From Maricaulis sp048269565 (GTDB lineage: Bacteria > Pseudomonadota > Alphaproteobacteria > Caulobacterales > Maricaulaceae): a stretch of 64,000 bases of DNA. Positions within the stretch are counted from its first letter, which is position 1. Every line of letters starts with the position of its first letter. The notes beneath the pieces were generated by a model that did no database searches, was not told the DNA's origin, and was given only the letters and a program-made list of their open reading frames with translations. The stretch spans positions 62,001-126,000 of the forward strand of contig NZ_JBLXIK010000001.1 of NCBI RefSeq assembly GCF_048269565.1, written 5' to 3'. Positions 50,804-60,737 of this stretch are shown piece by piece. Position numbers and translations under genes: made by a program.

Positions 50804-52281
50804 GCATCCACCAAGAGGGAGAGTTGGAACTCCTTCGCCGACAGGGCGCGGTCATGATCCATGAGCCGCGTCGGATAATCGCCGGTGAAGTAATGGTCGG
50901 AAAGTTGTGGCGCGCGATTGTTGCGCGGGCCGCCGGTGATGGCCTTGTACATGCCGTCGACGGTCAGGAAGGCGAGACTGTCAGCCTCCAACTTGGTCGC
51001 CATTTCGTCGACTTCCATGTTCGCGGCGATCAATTCCTTCTGGCCGGCCATGTCGATGCCGTAGAAGTCGGGGAATTTGATCGGCGGGCAGGCGGAGCGG
51101 AAATGCACTTCCGTGGCTCCGGCCTCGCGCATCAGCCGCACGATCTTCAGCGAGGTGGTGCCGCGGACAATGGAATCATCGATCAGCAGCACGCGCTTGC
51201 CGCGCACGGCAGCGGCGTTGGCGGAGTGCTTGAGCCGGACCGAAAGGTCGCGCCGGTCCTGGTTGGGCTGGATGAAGGTGCGGCCGACGAAATGGCTGCG
51301 GATGATGCCAAGCTCGAACGGGATGCCGCTGGCCTCGGAATAGCCGATCGCAGCGGGCACGCCGCTATCGGGAACCGGAATGATGACATCGACATCGACC
51401 GGCGATTCGACCGACAGCTGGCGCCCCATTTCCTTGCGCGCCTCATAGACGCTGCGACCGCCGATAATCGAATCGGGACGGGCGAAATAGATGTATTCGA
51501 AGGCGCAGGTCCGGGCCGGGCGCGCCGGCGAGAAGCGTTCGCTGCGCATTTCGCCATCGGAGAGGATCACCGCCTCGCCCGGCTCGACATCGCGGACATA
51601 GGTTGCGCCAACCATGTCCAGCGCCGTGGTTTCGGAGGCGAAGACGATGGCATCGTCCAGCTTGCCCATCACCAGTGGCCGGATGCCGTAAGGGTCGCGC
51701 GCCGCAATCAGGCGGTCATTGACCAGCACCACGAAGGCGAAGGCGCCCTCGATCTGTTTCAACGCGTGCGAGAGGCGATTGGTCAGCTTGGACTTGCGTG
51801 ACAGCGCCGCGAGGTGGAGCACGACTTCCGAATCGCTGGTCGACTGGAAGATGGAGCCATTGGCCACCAGCTCCTCGCGCAGGACACGGGCATTGGTGAT
51901 GTGGCCATTGTGCGCCAGGGCGATGCCGCCGCCGCGGACGTCGGAATAGAGCGGCTGCACATTGCGCAGCACCGAGGCGCCCTGGGTCGAATAGCGCACA
52001 TGGCCGATGGCGACCTTGCCGGGCAGGCGGGCGGGCATGTCAGGCGAGGCAAAGTTTTCGCCGACCAGGCCGAGATAGCGCTCGACATGAAAACGCGACC
52101 CGTCATGGGTCGCGATGCCGCAGGCTTCCTGGCCGCGATGCTGTAGCGCGTGCAGGCCCAGAGCGGTGAGAACACCCGCATCCTCGCTGCCATAGACGGC
52201 AAAGACGCCGCATTCTTCCTGGGGGCGATCCGTGGCGGGATCATAAGTCAGCGTGGAGGGAAGTGCGTTTCTATCGCTCAT
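50800..52281 (-). CDS. purF: Amidophosphoribosyltransferase
   Basis: First committed step of purine synthesis: PRPP plus glutamine gives 5-phosphoribosylamine. The 493-residue precursor carries a 23-residue propeptide, so C24 in EECGVFAVYGS becomes the N-terminal nucleophile of the Ntn glutaminase domain. The phosphoribosyltransferase domain has the PRPP loop KRVLLIDDSIVRGTTSLKIV. IALAHNGHITNA and LQHRGQEACGI are conserved. It overlaps cvpA upstream by 4 bp and the SDR gene downstream by 4 bp. Confidence 0.96.
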   Translation of the reverse strand: MSDRNALPSTLTYDPATDRPQEECGVFAVYGSEDAGVLTALGLHALQHRGQEACGIATHDGSRFHVERYLGLVGENFASPDMPARLPGKVAIGHVRYSTQGASVLRNVQPLYSDVRGGGIALAHNGHITNARVLREELVANGSIFQSTSDSEVVLHLAALSRKSKLTNRLSHALKQIEGAFAFVVLVNDRLIAARDPYGIRPLVMGKLDDAIVFASETTALDMVGATYVRDVEPGEAVILSDGEMRSERFSPARPARTCAFEYIYFARPDSIIGGRSVYEARKEMGRQLSVESPVDVDVIIPVPDSGVPAAIGYSEASGIPFELGIIRSHFVGRTFIQPNQDRRDLSVRLKHSANAAAVRGKRVLLIDDSIVRGTTSLKIVRLMREAGATEVHFRSACPPIKFPDFYGIDMAGQKELIAANMEVDEMATKLEADSLAFLTVDGMYKAITGGPRNNRAPQLSDHYFTGDYPTRLMDHDRALSAKEFQLSLLVDA

Positions 52282-52934
52282 CCATCGTCATCCTGGTCAT
52301 CCGTGGTCGAACCGATCAGCTCATCTAGTCGGTTTCGGTCGCGGCTGCCATAGGAGGCCGCATCATTTCTTATGGTTTCTGCAATTGGATCGTACACGGA
52401 ATCGGAGCCGGCTTCCGGCAGGCGCCCGGTCGCGGCGAGACGCGAGGTTGCCGGCGCCAGTGTCTGCAGGGCGCGGGCGGTGGCGTTGACCAGCGGATAG
52501 ATGCGGGACGCCGTTACAGCCGCCGGTGGCTGACCGTTGGACCCAAGCGTCGCGGTCATGAAAATCACGCCCAGCGCCAGCAGGATCAGCCCGCGCACGA
52601 CGCCGAAGGCGAAGCCGAGCGTGCGGTCGATGACATTGACATCATCACCCTTGGCCAACCCGCTGGAGAGCGAGGAGGTCACGAAGGTGATCGCCAGATA
52701 GACCAGCAGGAAAATCACGGCCCCGATGGCCAGCGGCGCCAGCCAGTCCGGGTCGATCAGGTCGCGCGCCGGTTGGAGAAAGGCCGGCAGTGCCCACAGG
52801 GTCGCCAGCGAGGCGACGACGAAGGCCGTCACCGACAGCGCCTCGCGCACGAAACCGCGCACCAGCGCCAGCAGGCCGGAGACCAGAAGGATCGTCAGAC
52901 CTATTCCATCGAATGCACTCAGGGAGCCGTCCAT
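52278..52934 (-). CDS. cvpA: CvpA family membrane protein
   Basis: Integral membrane protein (218 residues) with four helices, related to the colicin V production protein; relatives affect envelope stress and purF expression. LLALVRGFVREALSVTAFV and NVIDRTLGFAFGVVRGL match the family. A C-terminal acidic soluble tail of about 60 residues ends SSTDDQDDDG-like. The cvpA-purF coupling (ATGA overlap) is widely conserved. Confidence 0.9.
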   Translation of the reverse strand: MDGSLSAFDGIGLTILLVSGLLALVRGFVREALSVTAFVVASLATLWALPAFLQPARDLIDPDWLAPLAIGAVIFLLVYLAITFVTSSLSSGLAKGDDVNVIDRTLGFAFGVVRGLILLALGVIFMTATLGSNGQPPAAVTASRIYPLVNATARALQTLAPATSRLAATGRLPEAGSDSVYDPIAETIRNDAASYGSRDRNRLDELIGSTTDDQDDDG

Positions 52935-52945
52935 CGGCCTGTTCC

Positions 52946-54322
52946 TTATTCGCCCGCCATTGCCTGCAGAGTTTGCACCAGTTCGAGCGCTGTGGCCACG
53001 CCCAGAACACGCACCGGCGCGGCATCGTCGGCCGAGGCCTTCGGGGCGATCGCCCGTGTAAAGCCAAGCTTGGCCGCTTCCTTGAGGCGCGAATCGCTGC
53101 GCCCGACGGGGCGAACATCGCCGGAAAGACTGATTTCTCCGTAAACAACGCCGTCCGAGGGCAAGGCCACATCCAGCGCCGAGGAGACGATGGCGGCCGC
53201 GACCGCGAGATCGGCCGCCGGCTCGGCGATCTTGAGACCGCCGGCGACATTGAGGAAGATGTCGCGATTGGAGAAATCGACGCCGCAGCGCGCCTCCAGC
53301 ACGGCGAGCACCATGGCCAGGCGTCCCGAATCCCAGCCGACCACGGCGCGGCGCGGTGTGCCGAAGGCGGCGGGGGCGACGAGGGCCTGGATCTCGCTCA
53401 GCACCGGCCGTGTGCCCTCCATGCCGGCGAAGACGGCCGCGCCGGAGGTCGATTCGCCGCGGCCATCGAGGAAGAGGGCCGAGGGGTTGGCGACCTCGCC
53501 CAGTCCGGCATCGCCCATCTCAAACACGCCGATCTCGTCGGTCGGACCGAAACGGTTCTTCACCGCCCGCAGGATGCGGAATTGATGGCTGCGCTCGCCC
53601 TCGAAATACAGCACCGCATCGACCATGTGCTCGATCACGCGCGGGCCGGCGATCTGGCCGTCCTTGGTGACATGGCCGACCAGGATGACGATGCAATTGC
53701 GCTGTTTGGCAAAGCGCACCAATTCCTGCGAACAGGCGCGCACCTGCGCCACCGTGCCCGGCGCCGCGGCGAGCTGGTCGCTCCACATGGTCTGGATCGA
53801 ATCGATCACGACGATGTCGGGCTTTTCCGATTTCAGACCGTCGAGCACATTGTTGAGCGAGGTCTCTGCCGCCAGCGAGACCGGCGCATCGGCGAGGCCC
53901 AGCCGCCGTGCCCGCAGGCGTACCTGGGCGACAGCCTCTTCGCCGGAAACATAGATCGCGCGGGCCTCGGCGCGCGCCATCAGGGCGACGAGTTGCAGCA
54001 AGAGGGTCGATTTGCCGATCCCCGGATCGCCGCCGACCAGGATGGCCGAGCCGCGCACCAGTCCGCCGCCACAAACCCGGTCGAGCTCGGGAATGCCGGA
54101 CTTCAGGCGCGGCGCTTCCGGCGTGTCGGCGCCGAGATCGACCAGGTCGAGCGTATTGCCCTTGCCGCGGCGCTTGGCACTGGTCGCCTGGGTGCCCAGC
54201 GGTGCGGCCGGGGTTTCCTCAACCAGGGTATTCCAGCTGCCGCAGGCATCACAGCGCCCGGCCCATTTGCTCTGGGAGGCACCGCAGCTCTGGCAGACAT
54301 AGATATTTTCAGCACGGGCCAT
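52946..54322 (-). CDS. radA: DNA repair protein RadA (Sms)
   Basis: RecA-like ATPase (458 residues) that drives branch migration in recombinational repair. An N-terminal zinc ribbon, CQSCGASQSKWAGRCDACG, comes first. The ATPase core has Walker A in GGDPGIGKSTLLLQ and the conserved KNRFG motif. A Lon-protease-like C-terminal domain (about 280-455) includes LFLDGRGESTSGAAVF. It stands between cvpA and alr, all on the same strand. Confidence 0.95.
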   Translation of the reverse strand: MARAENIYVCQSCGASQSKWAGRCDACGSWNTLVEETPAAPLGTQATSAKRRGKGNTLDLVDLGADTPEAPRLKSGIPELDRVCGGGLVRGSAILVGGDPGIGKSTLLLQLVALMARAEARAIYVSGEEAVAQVRLRARRLGLADAPVSLAAETSLNNVLDGLKSEKPDIVVIDSIQTMWSDQLAAAPGTVAQVRACSQELVRFAKQRNCIVILVGHVTKDGQIAGPRVIEHMVDAVLYFEGERSHQFRILRAVKNRFGPTDEIGVFEMGDAGLGEVANPSALFLDGRGESTSGAAVFAGMEGTRPVLSEIQALVAPAAFGTPRRAVVGWDSGRLAMVLAVLEARCGVDFSNRDIFLNVAGGLKIAEPAADLAVAAAIVSSALDVALPSDGVVYGEISLSGDVRPVGRSDSRLKEAAKLGFTRAIAPKASADDAAPVRVLGVATALELVQTLQAMAGE

Positions 54323-54382
54323 GGCGATTCGTCTTCTTCAGCTTGCGGCCCAGTTCACACTCTGTTCCGCTGCGCGGCAAGC

Positions 54383-55474
54383 TCAGTCTGCGGTGTCCGG
54401 TGTGTCCCGGTAGACGCGCTGGAAGCGCTGGCCCAGGCGGACGAGGAATTCATAGGTGATGGTGTGCGCCGTCTCTGCCATCGCGCCGACATCCTCGCCG
54501 AGAAAGCTGACCCAGTCGCCCGGCTCGACCGGGTCGGTGACATTGCTCAGATCGAGCGTGGTCAGATCCATCGAGATGCGGCCGATGATCGGCACCGCCG
54601 TGCCGGCGATACGGCCAAAGCCGCCATCGCCGCAGGCCCGCAGCAGGCCGTCGGCATAGCCGGTGGCGACGGTGGCGATGCGCATCTCGTGGTCAGCGGT
54701 GAAAATGGCGCCATAGCCGGCGCAATCGCCGGCCGCGATGGTGCGGACCTGCAGCACTGGCGCCTCGACCCGAACCGCCGCCTCGAACGGATTGGGAAGG
54801 TCGTCGGAAGGCGGGCCGCCATACAGCGCCAGCCCGGGGCGCAGAATGTCGAAATGATAGCGCGGGCCGAGCATGGTGCCGCCGGAATTGGCGAAGCTGG
54901 CCGGGATGTCGGGGAAGGCCTCGCGGATCCGGGAAAACCGCTCGAGCTGCCGGGCATTGAGCGGATGCGCCGCCTCGTGGGAGCAGGCGAGGTGGCTCAG
55001 CATCTGGCGTACATCGAGACCGGCGAGCCAGTCGCGATTGTCGATCAGCGTCTGCGTCGCATTCGGGCCGAGCCCGAGTCGGTTCATGCCGGTGTCGAAA
55101 TGGATGGCGCAGGGCAGGTCGGGCGCCAGCTCGCGCAGCTGGTGCAATTGGTGCAGGTCATTGATGACGGGAAACAGCTCCGCCTCGCGCAGCGCTGCCA
55201 GATCGGTGGGCCAGAAGCCGTTGAAGACGAAAATCTCGGCCGGTCGCCCCGCCAGCGCCTCGCGCGCCTCGCGGCCCTCGGCGGTGTGGGCGACATAGAA
55301 GGTGCGGCAGCCGGCATCGGCCAGCACCGGCAGGACCTGCATCGCTCCGAGGCCATAGGCATTGGCCTTGACCACCGCGCCGACCCGCGCGCCCGGTGCC
55401 ATCGCCTGCAGGCGGGCGTAATTGCGCCGGATCGCGGCCAGGTCGATGATCAGACGCGGCGCCGGCTGGACCAT
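54383..55474 (-). CDS. alr: Alanine racemase
   Basis: PLP enzyme that makes D-alanine for peptidoglycan (363 residues). PLP lysine K36 is in AVVKANAYGLG and the second catalytic tyrosine is in DCAGYGAIFTAD. ALYGGPP and GRISMDLTTLDL complete the pattern. The ATG at 55474 (MVQPAPRLIIDL) begins 5 bp after the dnaB stop and sits behind AGGACTG; upstream in-frame starts lie within dnaB. dnaB-alr-radA order is common in alphaproteobacteria. Confidence 0.95.
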   Translation of the reverse strand: MVQPAPRLIIDLAAIRRNYARLQAMAPGARVGAVVKANAYGLGAMQVLPVLADAGCRTFYVAHTAEGREAREALAGRPAEIFVFNGFWPTDLAALREAELFPVINDLHQLHQLRELAPDLPCAIHFDTGMNRLGLGPNATQTLIDNRDWLAGLDVRQMLSHLACSHEAAHPLNARQLERFSRIREAFPDIPASFANSGGTMLGPRYHFDILRPGLALYGGPPSDDLPNPFEAAVRVEAPVLQVRTIAAGDCAGYGAIFTADHEMRIATVATGYADGLLRACGDGGFGRIAGTAVPIIGRISMDLTTLDLSNVTDPVEPGDWVSFLGEDVGAMAETAHTITYEFLVRLGQRFQRVYRDTPDTAD

Positions 55475-55478
55475 CGGA

Positions 55479-56960
<1,482 letters not shown>

Positions 56961-57044
56961 GGACCTTGGATACCCGCTTGCGGCCAGCGAGACGACCCCT
57001 CAAACAGCGAAGGGTGAATCTTTACCACAGCATTTCCGCCGGCC

Positions 57045-57063
57045 TGTGGACAGGTGTGGACAA
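57045..57063 (+). promoter_or_regulatory. Two DnaA-box-like sites upstream of dnaB
   Basis: TGTGGACAG (57045-57053) and TGTGGACAA (57055-57063) are tandem; each differs from the reverse-complement DnaA box TGTGGATAA by one or two bases. A weaker TTTACCACA lies at 57021-57029. They fall 60-104 bp upstream of the dnaB start, where a DnaA-dependent control of dnaB would be plausible. Binding is untested. Confidence 0.35.
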
Positions 57064-57072
57064 GTCTGGTGG

Positions 57073-57109
57073 CAAACAAAAACGGGCGGGTCCTGCAACC
57101 CGCCCGTTT
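57073..57109 (-). terminator. Rho-independent terminator after rplI
   Basis: On the - strand, a perfect 12-bp stem AAACGGGCGGGT / ACCCGCCCGTTT with a 6-nt loop precedes TTGTTTG. It ends the rpsF-rpsR-rplI transcript before dnaB, 25 bp past the rplI stop. Confidence 0.88.
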
Positions 57110-57134
57110 CCGGTATTCAGTCTTGGCTGAAGGC

Positions 57135-57761
57135 CTAGTCTTCGTCGTCTTCGGGCGCTTCCGAATCGTCCGCACCTTCGGCGCGGCGTTCGGCCAGTTC
57201 TTCGCCTTCTTCGCTGGCTTCGAACAGTTCGGCAGCCTGGGCTTCGGCGATGGCGCGATCTTCGTCAGCCTGGGCTGCGATCACATCTTCACCGGAGGCC
57301 TGGCGTTCGGCTTCGTCGAGCGAGCGGGCGACATTGATCGTCACCGTCACGGCCACATCGGCGTGCAGACGGATACGGATGTCGTGCAGGCCCAGCGACT
57401 TGATCGGCGCGTGCAGATCGATCTGCGAGCGGGCGACCGAAGTGCCGGATTCCGAAACGATCTCGGCAATGTCACGCGAGGAGACAGAACCGTAGAGCTG
57501 ACCGCTTTCGCCAGCCGAGCGAACCATGACGAAGGTTTCGCCATCGATCACTTCACCGGCGGTCGCCGCTTCAGCAGCCCGTTCGGCATTGCGCGCGATC
57601 AGGGCTTCTTTTTCCGCTTCGAAGCGGGCCATATTGCCTTCATTGGCGCGCAGCGCCTTGCCTTGCGGCAGAAGGTAGTTGCGGGCGAATCCCGGGCGGA
57701 CCGAGACAATATCACCCATGACGCCGAGCTTTTCGACGCGTTCCAGGAGAACCAGTTTCAT
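57135..57761 (-). CDS. rplI: 50S ribosomal protein L9 with acidic C-terminal extension
   Basis: Large-subunit protein at the base of the L1 stalk. The first 148 residues carry the normal L9 fold: N-domain MKLVLLERVEKLGVMGDIV with NYLLPQGKAL, a long linker helix, and a C-domain with LYGSVSSRDIAEIV. At 208 residues it is about 60 longer than E. coli L9 (149). The extension is strongly acidic, rich in Glu, Asp and Ala (ending EAPEDDED). Similar tails are known in some alphaproteobacteria, but their role is unknown. Confidence 0.96.
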   Translation of the reverse strand: MKLVLLERVEKLGVMGDIVSVRPGFARNYLLPQGKALRANEGNMARFEAEKEALIARNAERAAEAATAGEVIDGETFVMVRSAGESGQLYGSVSSRDIAEIVSESGTSVARSQIDLHAPIKSLGLHDIRIRLHADVAVTVTINVARSLDEAERQASGEDVIAAQADEDRAIAEAQAAELFEASEEGEELAERRAEGADDSEAPEDDED

Positions 57762-57773
57762 CGTGCGCTCTCC

Positions 57774-58028
57774 TTAATCCATCACATAGGGAAGCAGGGC
57801 CATCTGGCGGGCGCGCTTGATGGCGCGGGCCAGTTCACGTTGCTTCTTGGCGGATACCGCCGTGATACGGGACGGGACGATCTTGCCGCGCTCGGACATG
57901 TAGCGAAGCAGGAGCTTGGGGTCCTTGTAGTCGATCGCAGGCGCATTTTCGCCGGAGAACGGACACACCTTGCGGCGGCGCATGAAAGGCCGGCGCGCAG
58001 GCAGGTTTGCAATATTATCGGATGACAT
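57774..58028 (-). CDS. rpsR: 30S ribosomal protein S18
   Basis: Small-subunit protein of 84 residues that pairs with S6 on the platform. FMRRRKVCPFSGENAPAIDY and KLLLRYMSERGKIVPSRIT are the classic signature. It lies 13 bp after rpsF and 12 bp before rplI in the usual operon order. Confidence 0.97.
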   Translation of the reverse strand: MSSDNIANLPARRPFMRRRKVCPFSGENAPAIDYKDPKLLLRYMSERGKIVPSRITAVSAKKQRELARAIKRARQMALLPYVMD

Positions 58029-58041
58029 CTTCTATCTCTCC

Positions 58042-58398
58042 TTACGACCGGAAATCGCGGCGCGGACGACGATCATCCTTCTTCGACAGGATCGCCGAAG
58101 GTTGATCGGTGTGCTCTTCGACACGAAGGGTCATGAAGCGCATGACGTCTTCGGACAGGCGCTGCAGGCGCTCAAGTTCGTCGATGACGGCGCCATTGGC
58201 GTCGATATCGATCAGGCCGTAATGGCCCTTGCGCGACTTGTTGATGCGGTAGGACAGGTTGCGCAGGCCCCAATATTCGATCTTGCCGGTCTTGCCGCCA
58301 TTGGTCTCGATCAGGGTCTTCGTCTCTTCCAGAAGAGTTTCCATCTGGGCCGGAGAAACGTCCGGGCGTACGATGAATACGTGCTCGTAAAGTGCCAT
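58042..58398 (-). CDS. rpsF: 30S ribosomal protein S6
   Basis: Small-subunit protein of 118 residues. MALYEHVFIVRPDVSPAQ starts the fold and YWGLRNLSYRINKSRKGHY is the conserved centre; the C-terminal tail is basic (KKDDRRPRRDFRS). The ATG at 58398 follows AAGGGAG. A stem-loop in its leader resembles the S6:S18 autoregulatory motif. First gene of rpsF-rpsR-rplI. Confidence 0.96.
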   Translation of the reverse strand: MALYEHVFIVRPDVSPAQMETLLEETKTLIETNGGKTGKIEYWGLRNLSYRINKSRKGHYGLIDIDANGAVIDELERLQRLSEDVMRFMTLRVEEHTDQPSAILSKKDDRRPRRDFRS

Positions 58399-58426
58399 CT
58401 TGGCTCCCTTCATAAGCGGTTGCGGC

Positions 58427-58458
58427 GCAAGCCTCGCCGAAGGGGCGGGCAGGCTCGC
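58427..58458 (-). promoter_or_regulatory. Candidate S6:S18-binding leader hairpin of rpsF
   Basis: On the - strand, 29-60 nt before the rpsF ATG, GCGAGCCT pairs with AGGCTTGC (8 bp, one G-U). A 3-nt bulge on the 5' side (GCC, next to a CCG) is followed by a 4-bp helix CGCC/GGCG with a CCTTC loop. The known autoregulatory motif of rpsF leaders is a hairpin with a CCG-containing bulge, so this is a plausible match, made by eye only. Confidence 0.4.
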
Positions 58459-58634
58459 GGTGGCTCCTGGACCGATCCGCCACACCATGTGACGGAGATA
58501 ATGGGACAGGACCGCAACCAAGCGAAGCGCGCGTGTAGCCCATAGCGATCCGCCGTGCAAGCCGCATCCCCTCTTGCGCGTGCAACATGACAAGGGGTAT
58601 CGAGCGGACAATTCAATTGATGGGAGGCGTTCGG

Positions 58635-59588
58635 ATGACGCTCGCATTCGTATTTCCCGGCCAGGGCAGCCAGGCCGTCGGCATGGGCCAGGAGCTGGCC
58701 GCCGAATTCGCCGTCGCGCGGGCGGTGCTGGCCGAGGTCGATGAGGCGCTCGGGCAGAATCTTTCCGGGCTGATGGCCAATGGTCCGATCGAGGATCTCA
58801 CGCTCACCGAAAACGCCCAACCGGCCTTGATGGCCGCCAGCCTGGCGGTGATGCGGGTGCTGGAGGCCGAGTTCGGGGTTGATGTCGGAGCGGCGAAATT
58901 CGTTGCCGGCCACAGCCTGGGCGAATATTCCGCCCTCGCAGCGGCGCGCGCCCTGACGATCAGCGATGCCGCGAAACTGCTCAAGCTGCGCGGCCGCGCC
59001 ATGCAGCAGGCCGTCCCGGTCGGGCTTGGCACCATGGCGGCGCTGCTCGGCGCCGATGAAGACCTGGCACAGCAGGCCGTCGATGCCGGCTCGCTGGTCG
59101 GTGTCTGCGCCATTGCCAATGACAATGCACCGGGCCAGATCGTGATCTCCGGTTCCACCGCAGCCATCGAGGCTGCCATCGACCGCGCCAGTGCGCTCGG
59201 CGTCAAGAAGGCGATGATGCTGCCGGTTTCGGCCCCCTTCCACTGCCCGATGATGCAGCCGGCTGCCGATGCGATGGCCGAGGCGCTGGCCTCGACCATC
59301 ATCTCGCCGCCGACCGTGCCGGTGGTCGCCAATGTCACCGCCCGCCCGACCTCGGACATCGAGACCATCCGCCGCCAGCTGGTCGAGCAGGTGACCGGCC
59401 GGGTGCGCTGGCGCGAGAGCGTGATGTGGATGGTCGAGGAGGGCGGTATCACCACGCTCGCCGAAGCCGGTGCCGGCAAGGTGCTGACCACGATGCTCAA
59501 GCGCACCACCAAGGATGCGAAGGGCGTGCCGCTCAATGTGGCCGCCGATCTGGAAGCCTTCGCGGCTTCGCTGAAAGAGGATAACTGA
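58635..59588 (+). CDS. fabD: Malonyl-CoA:ACP transacylase
   Basis: Loads malonate from CoA onto acyl carrier protein for fatty acid elongation (317 residues). FVFPGQGSQAVGMGQEL opens the fold; the catalytic serine is S94 in GHSLGEYSAL, with histidine in VSAPFHCPMM. The ATG at 58635 follows GGGAGG 7 bp away; an in-frame start at 58587 would add a non-conserved leader. fabG starts 2 bp after the stop. Divergent from rpsF. Confidence 0.96.
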   Translation: MTLAFVFPGQGSQAVGMGQELAAEFAVARAVLAEVDEALGQNLSGLMANGPIEDLTLTENAQPALMAASLAVMRVLEAEFGVDVGAAKFVAGHSLGEYSALAAARALTISDAAKLLKLRGRAMQQAVPVGLGTMAALLGADEDLAQQAVDAGSLVGVCAIANDNAPGQIVISGSTAAIEAAIDRASALGVKKAMMLPVSAPFHCPMMQPAADAMAEALASTIISPPTVPVVANVTARPTSDIETIRRQLVEQVTGRVRWRESVMWMVEEGGITTLAEAGAGKVLTTMLKRTTKDAKGVPLNVAADLEAFAASLKEDN

Positions 59589-59590
59589 CC

Positions 59591-60328
59591 ATGTTCGATC
59601 TGACCGGCAAGAATGCGCTCGTCACCGGCGCCACCGGCGGCCTCGGCCAGGCGATTGCGAAGGCCCTGCATGCGCAAGGCGCGACTGTCGCCCTCTCGGG
59701 CACGCGCGAAAACGTGTTGCAGGAGCTCGCGGCCGAACTCGGGGAGCGCACCCATGTCCTGCCGTGCAATCTCTCCGACGCCGACGCCGTCGACGCGCTG
59801 CCGAAACAGGCCGCCGAGGCGATGGGCTCGATGGACATTCTCATCGCCAATGCCGGCATCACCCGCGACCAGCTGTTGATGCGGATGAAGGATGATGACT
59901 GGGACATGGTGCTGCGGGTTAATCTGGAGAGCTATTTCCGGCTCTGCCGCGCGGCGCTGCGCGGCATGATGAAGGCGCGTTGGGGCCGCATTGTCGGCAT
60001 CACCTCCGTCGTCGGCGTCACCGGCAATCCCGGCCAGACCAATTATTGCGCCTCCAAGGCCGGCATGATCGGCTTTTCCAAATCCCTGGCCCAGGAAGTC
60101 GCCTCGCGCGGCGTCACGGTCAATTGCGTCGCACCCGGATTTATCGCCTCGCCGATGACCGATGTGCTCAATGAAGAACAGCGCAAGGCGATCCTGACCA
60201 AGATTCCCGCTGGTGATCTGGGTACTGGCGATGATATTGCTGCTGCGATTGTTTATCTGGCCAGCCAGGAAGCCAATTATGTTACGGGCCAGACGCTGCA
60301 TGTGAATGGCGGCATGGCTATGATTTAG
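59591..60328 (+). CDS. fabG: 3-oxoacyl-[acyl-carrier-protein] reductase
   Basis: NADPH-dependent reductase of the fatty acid cycle, SDR fold (245 residues). ALVTGATGGLGQAIAKAL binds the cofactor, NAGITRD is conserved, and the active site is S...YxxxK in ITSVVGVTGNPGQTNYCASK. The C-terminus YVTGQTLHVNGGMAMI is typical of true FabG. It follows fabD by 2 bp and precedes acpP by about 160 bp. Confidence 0.95.
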   Translation: MFDLTGKNALVTGATGGLGQAIAKALHAQGATVALSGTRENVLQELAAELGERTHVLPCNLSDADAVDALPKQAAEAMGSMDILIANAGITRDQLLMRMKDDDWDMVLRVNLESYFRLCRAALRGMMKARWGRIVGITSVVGVTGNPGQTNYCASKAGMIGFSKSLAQEVASRGVTVNCVAPGFIASPMTDVLNEEQRKAILTKIPAGDLGTGDDIAAAIVYLASQEANYVTGQTLHVNGGMAMI

Positions 60329-60490
60329 CATACTATCTTGTCAGAATGAGCACGGTTGCCCATTCTGGTCACCGCTCGGGAAGTGTGTTACTTGCCCGCG
60401 CATCTTGGTGAAGGCGGCCCGGTTCTGGGGCGCTCTGCCTCCTTTCCTGCGCCGTCGATTTCCTGCGGCGAATTACCATGAGGGTCTGAA

Positions 60491-60727
60491 ATGTCTGACG
60501 TTCTCGAGCGCGTTAAAAAAATCGTTGTTGAGCATCTCGATGTCGACATCGAAAAAGTCACGGATAATGCGAGCTTCATCGATGATCTGGGTGCTGACAG
60601 CCTGGACAATGTGGAACTCGTGATGGCGTTTGAAGAGGAATTCGATATCGAAATTCCTGACGACGCCGCCGAACACATTCAAAAAGTCGGTGACGCTGTG
60701 AAGTTCATCTCCGAGAAAGTCGGCTAA
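60491..60727 (+). CDS. acpP: Acyl carrier protein
   Basis: Carries growing acyl chains on 4'-phosphopantetheine attached to S37 in DLGADSLDNVELVMAFEE. Acidic, helical protein of 78 residues with the usual EEEFDIEIPDDAAE helix. It lies between fabG and fabF and probably has its own promoter in the 162-bp upstream gap, which also holds a 7-bp inverted repeat CAGAATG/CATTCTG (60342-60367). Confidence 0.97.
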   Translation: MSDVLERVKKIVVEHLDVDIEKVTDNASFIDDLGADSLDNVELVMAFEEEFDIEIPDDAAEHIQKVGDAVKFISEKVG

Positions 60728-60737
60728 AGACCGGACC

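Noticed and set aside
60342..60367. CAGAATG/CATTCTG inverted repeat as a terminator after fabG
   Set aside because: Loop of 12 nt and no T-tract; it may be an operator but there is no supporting evidence.
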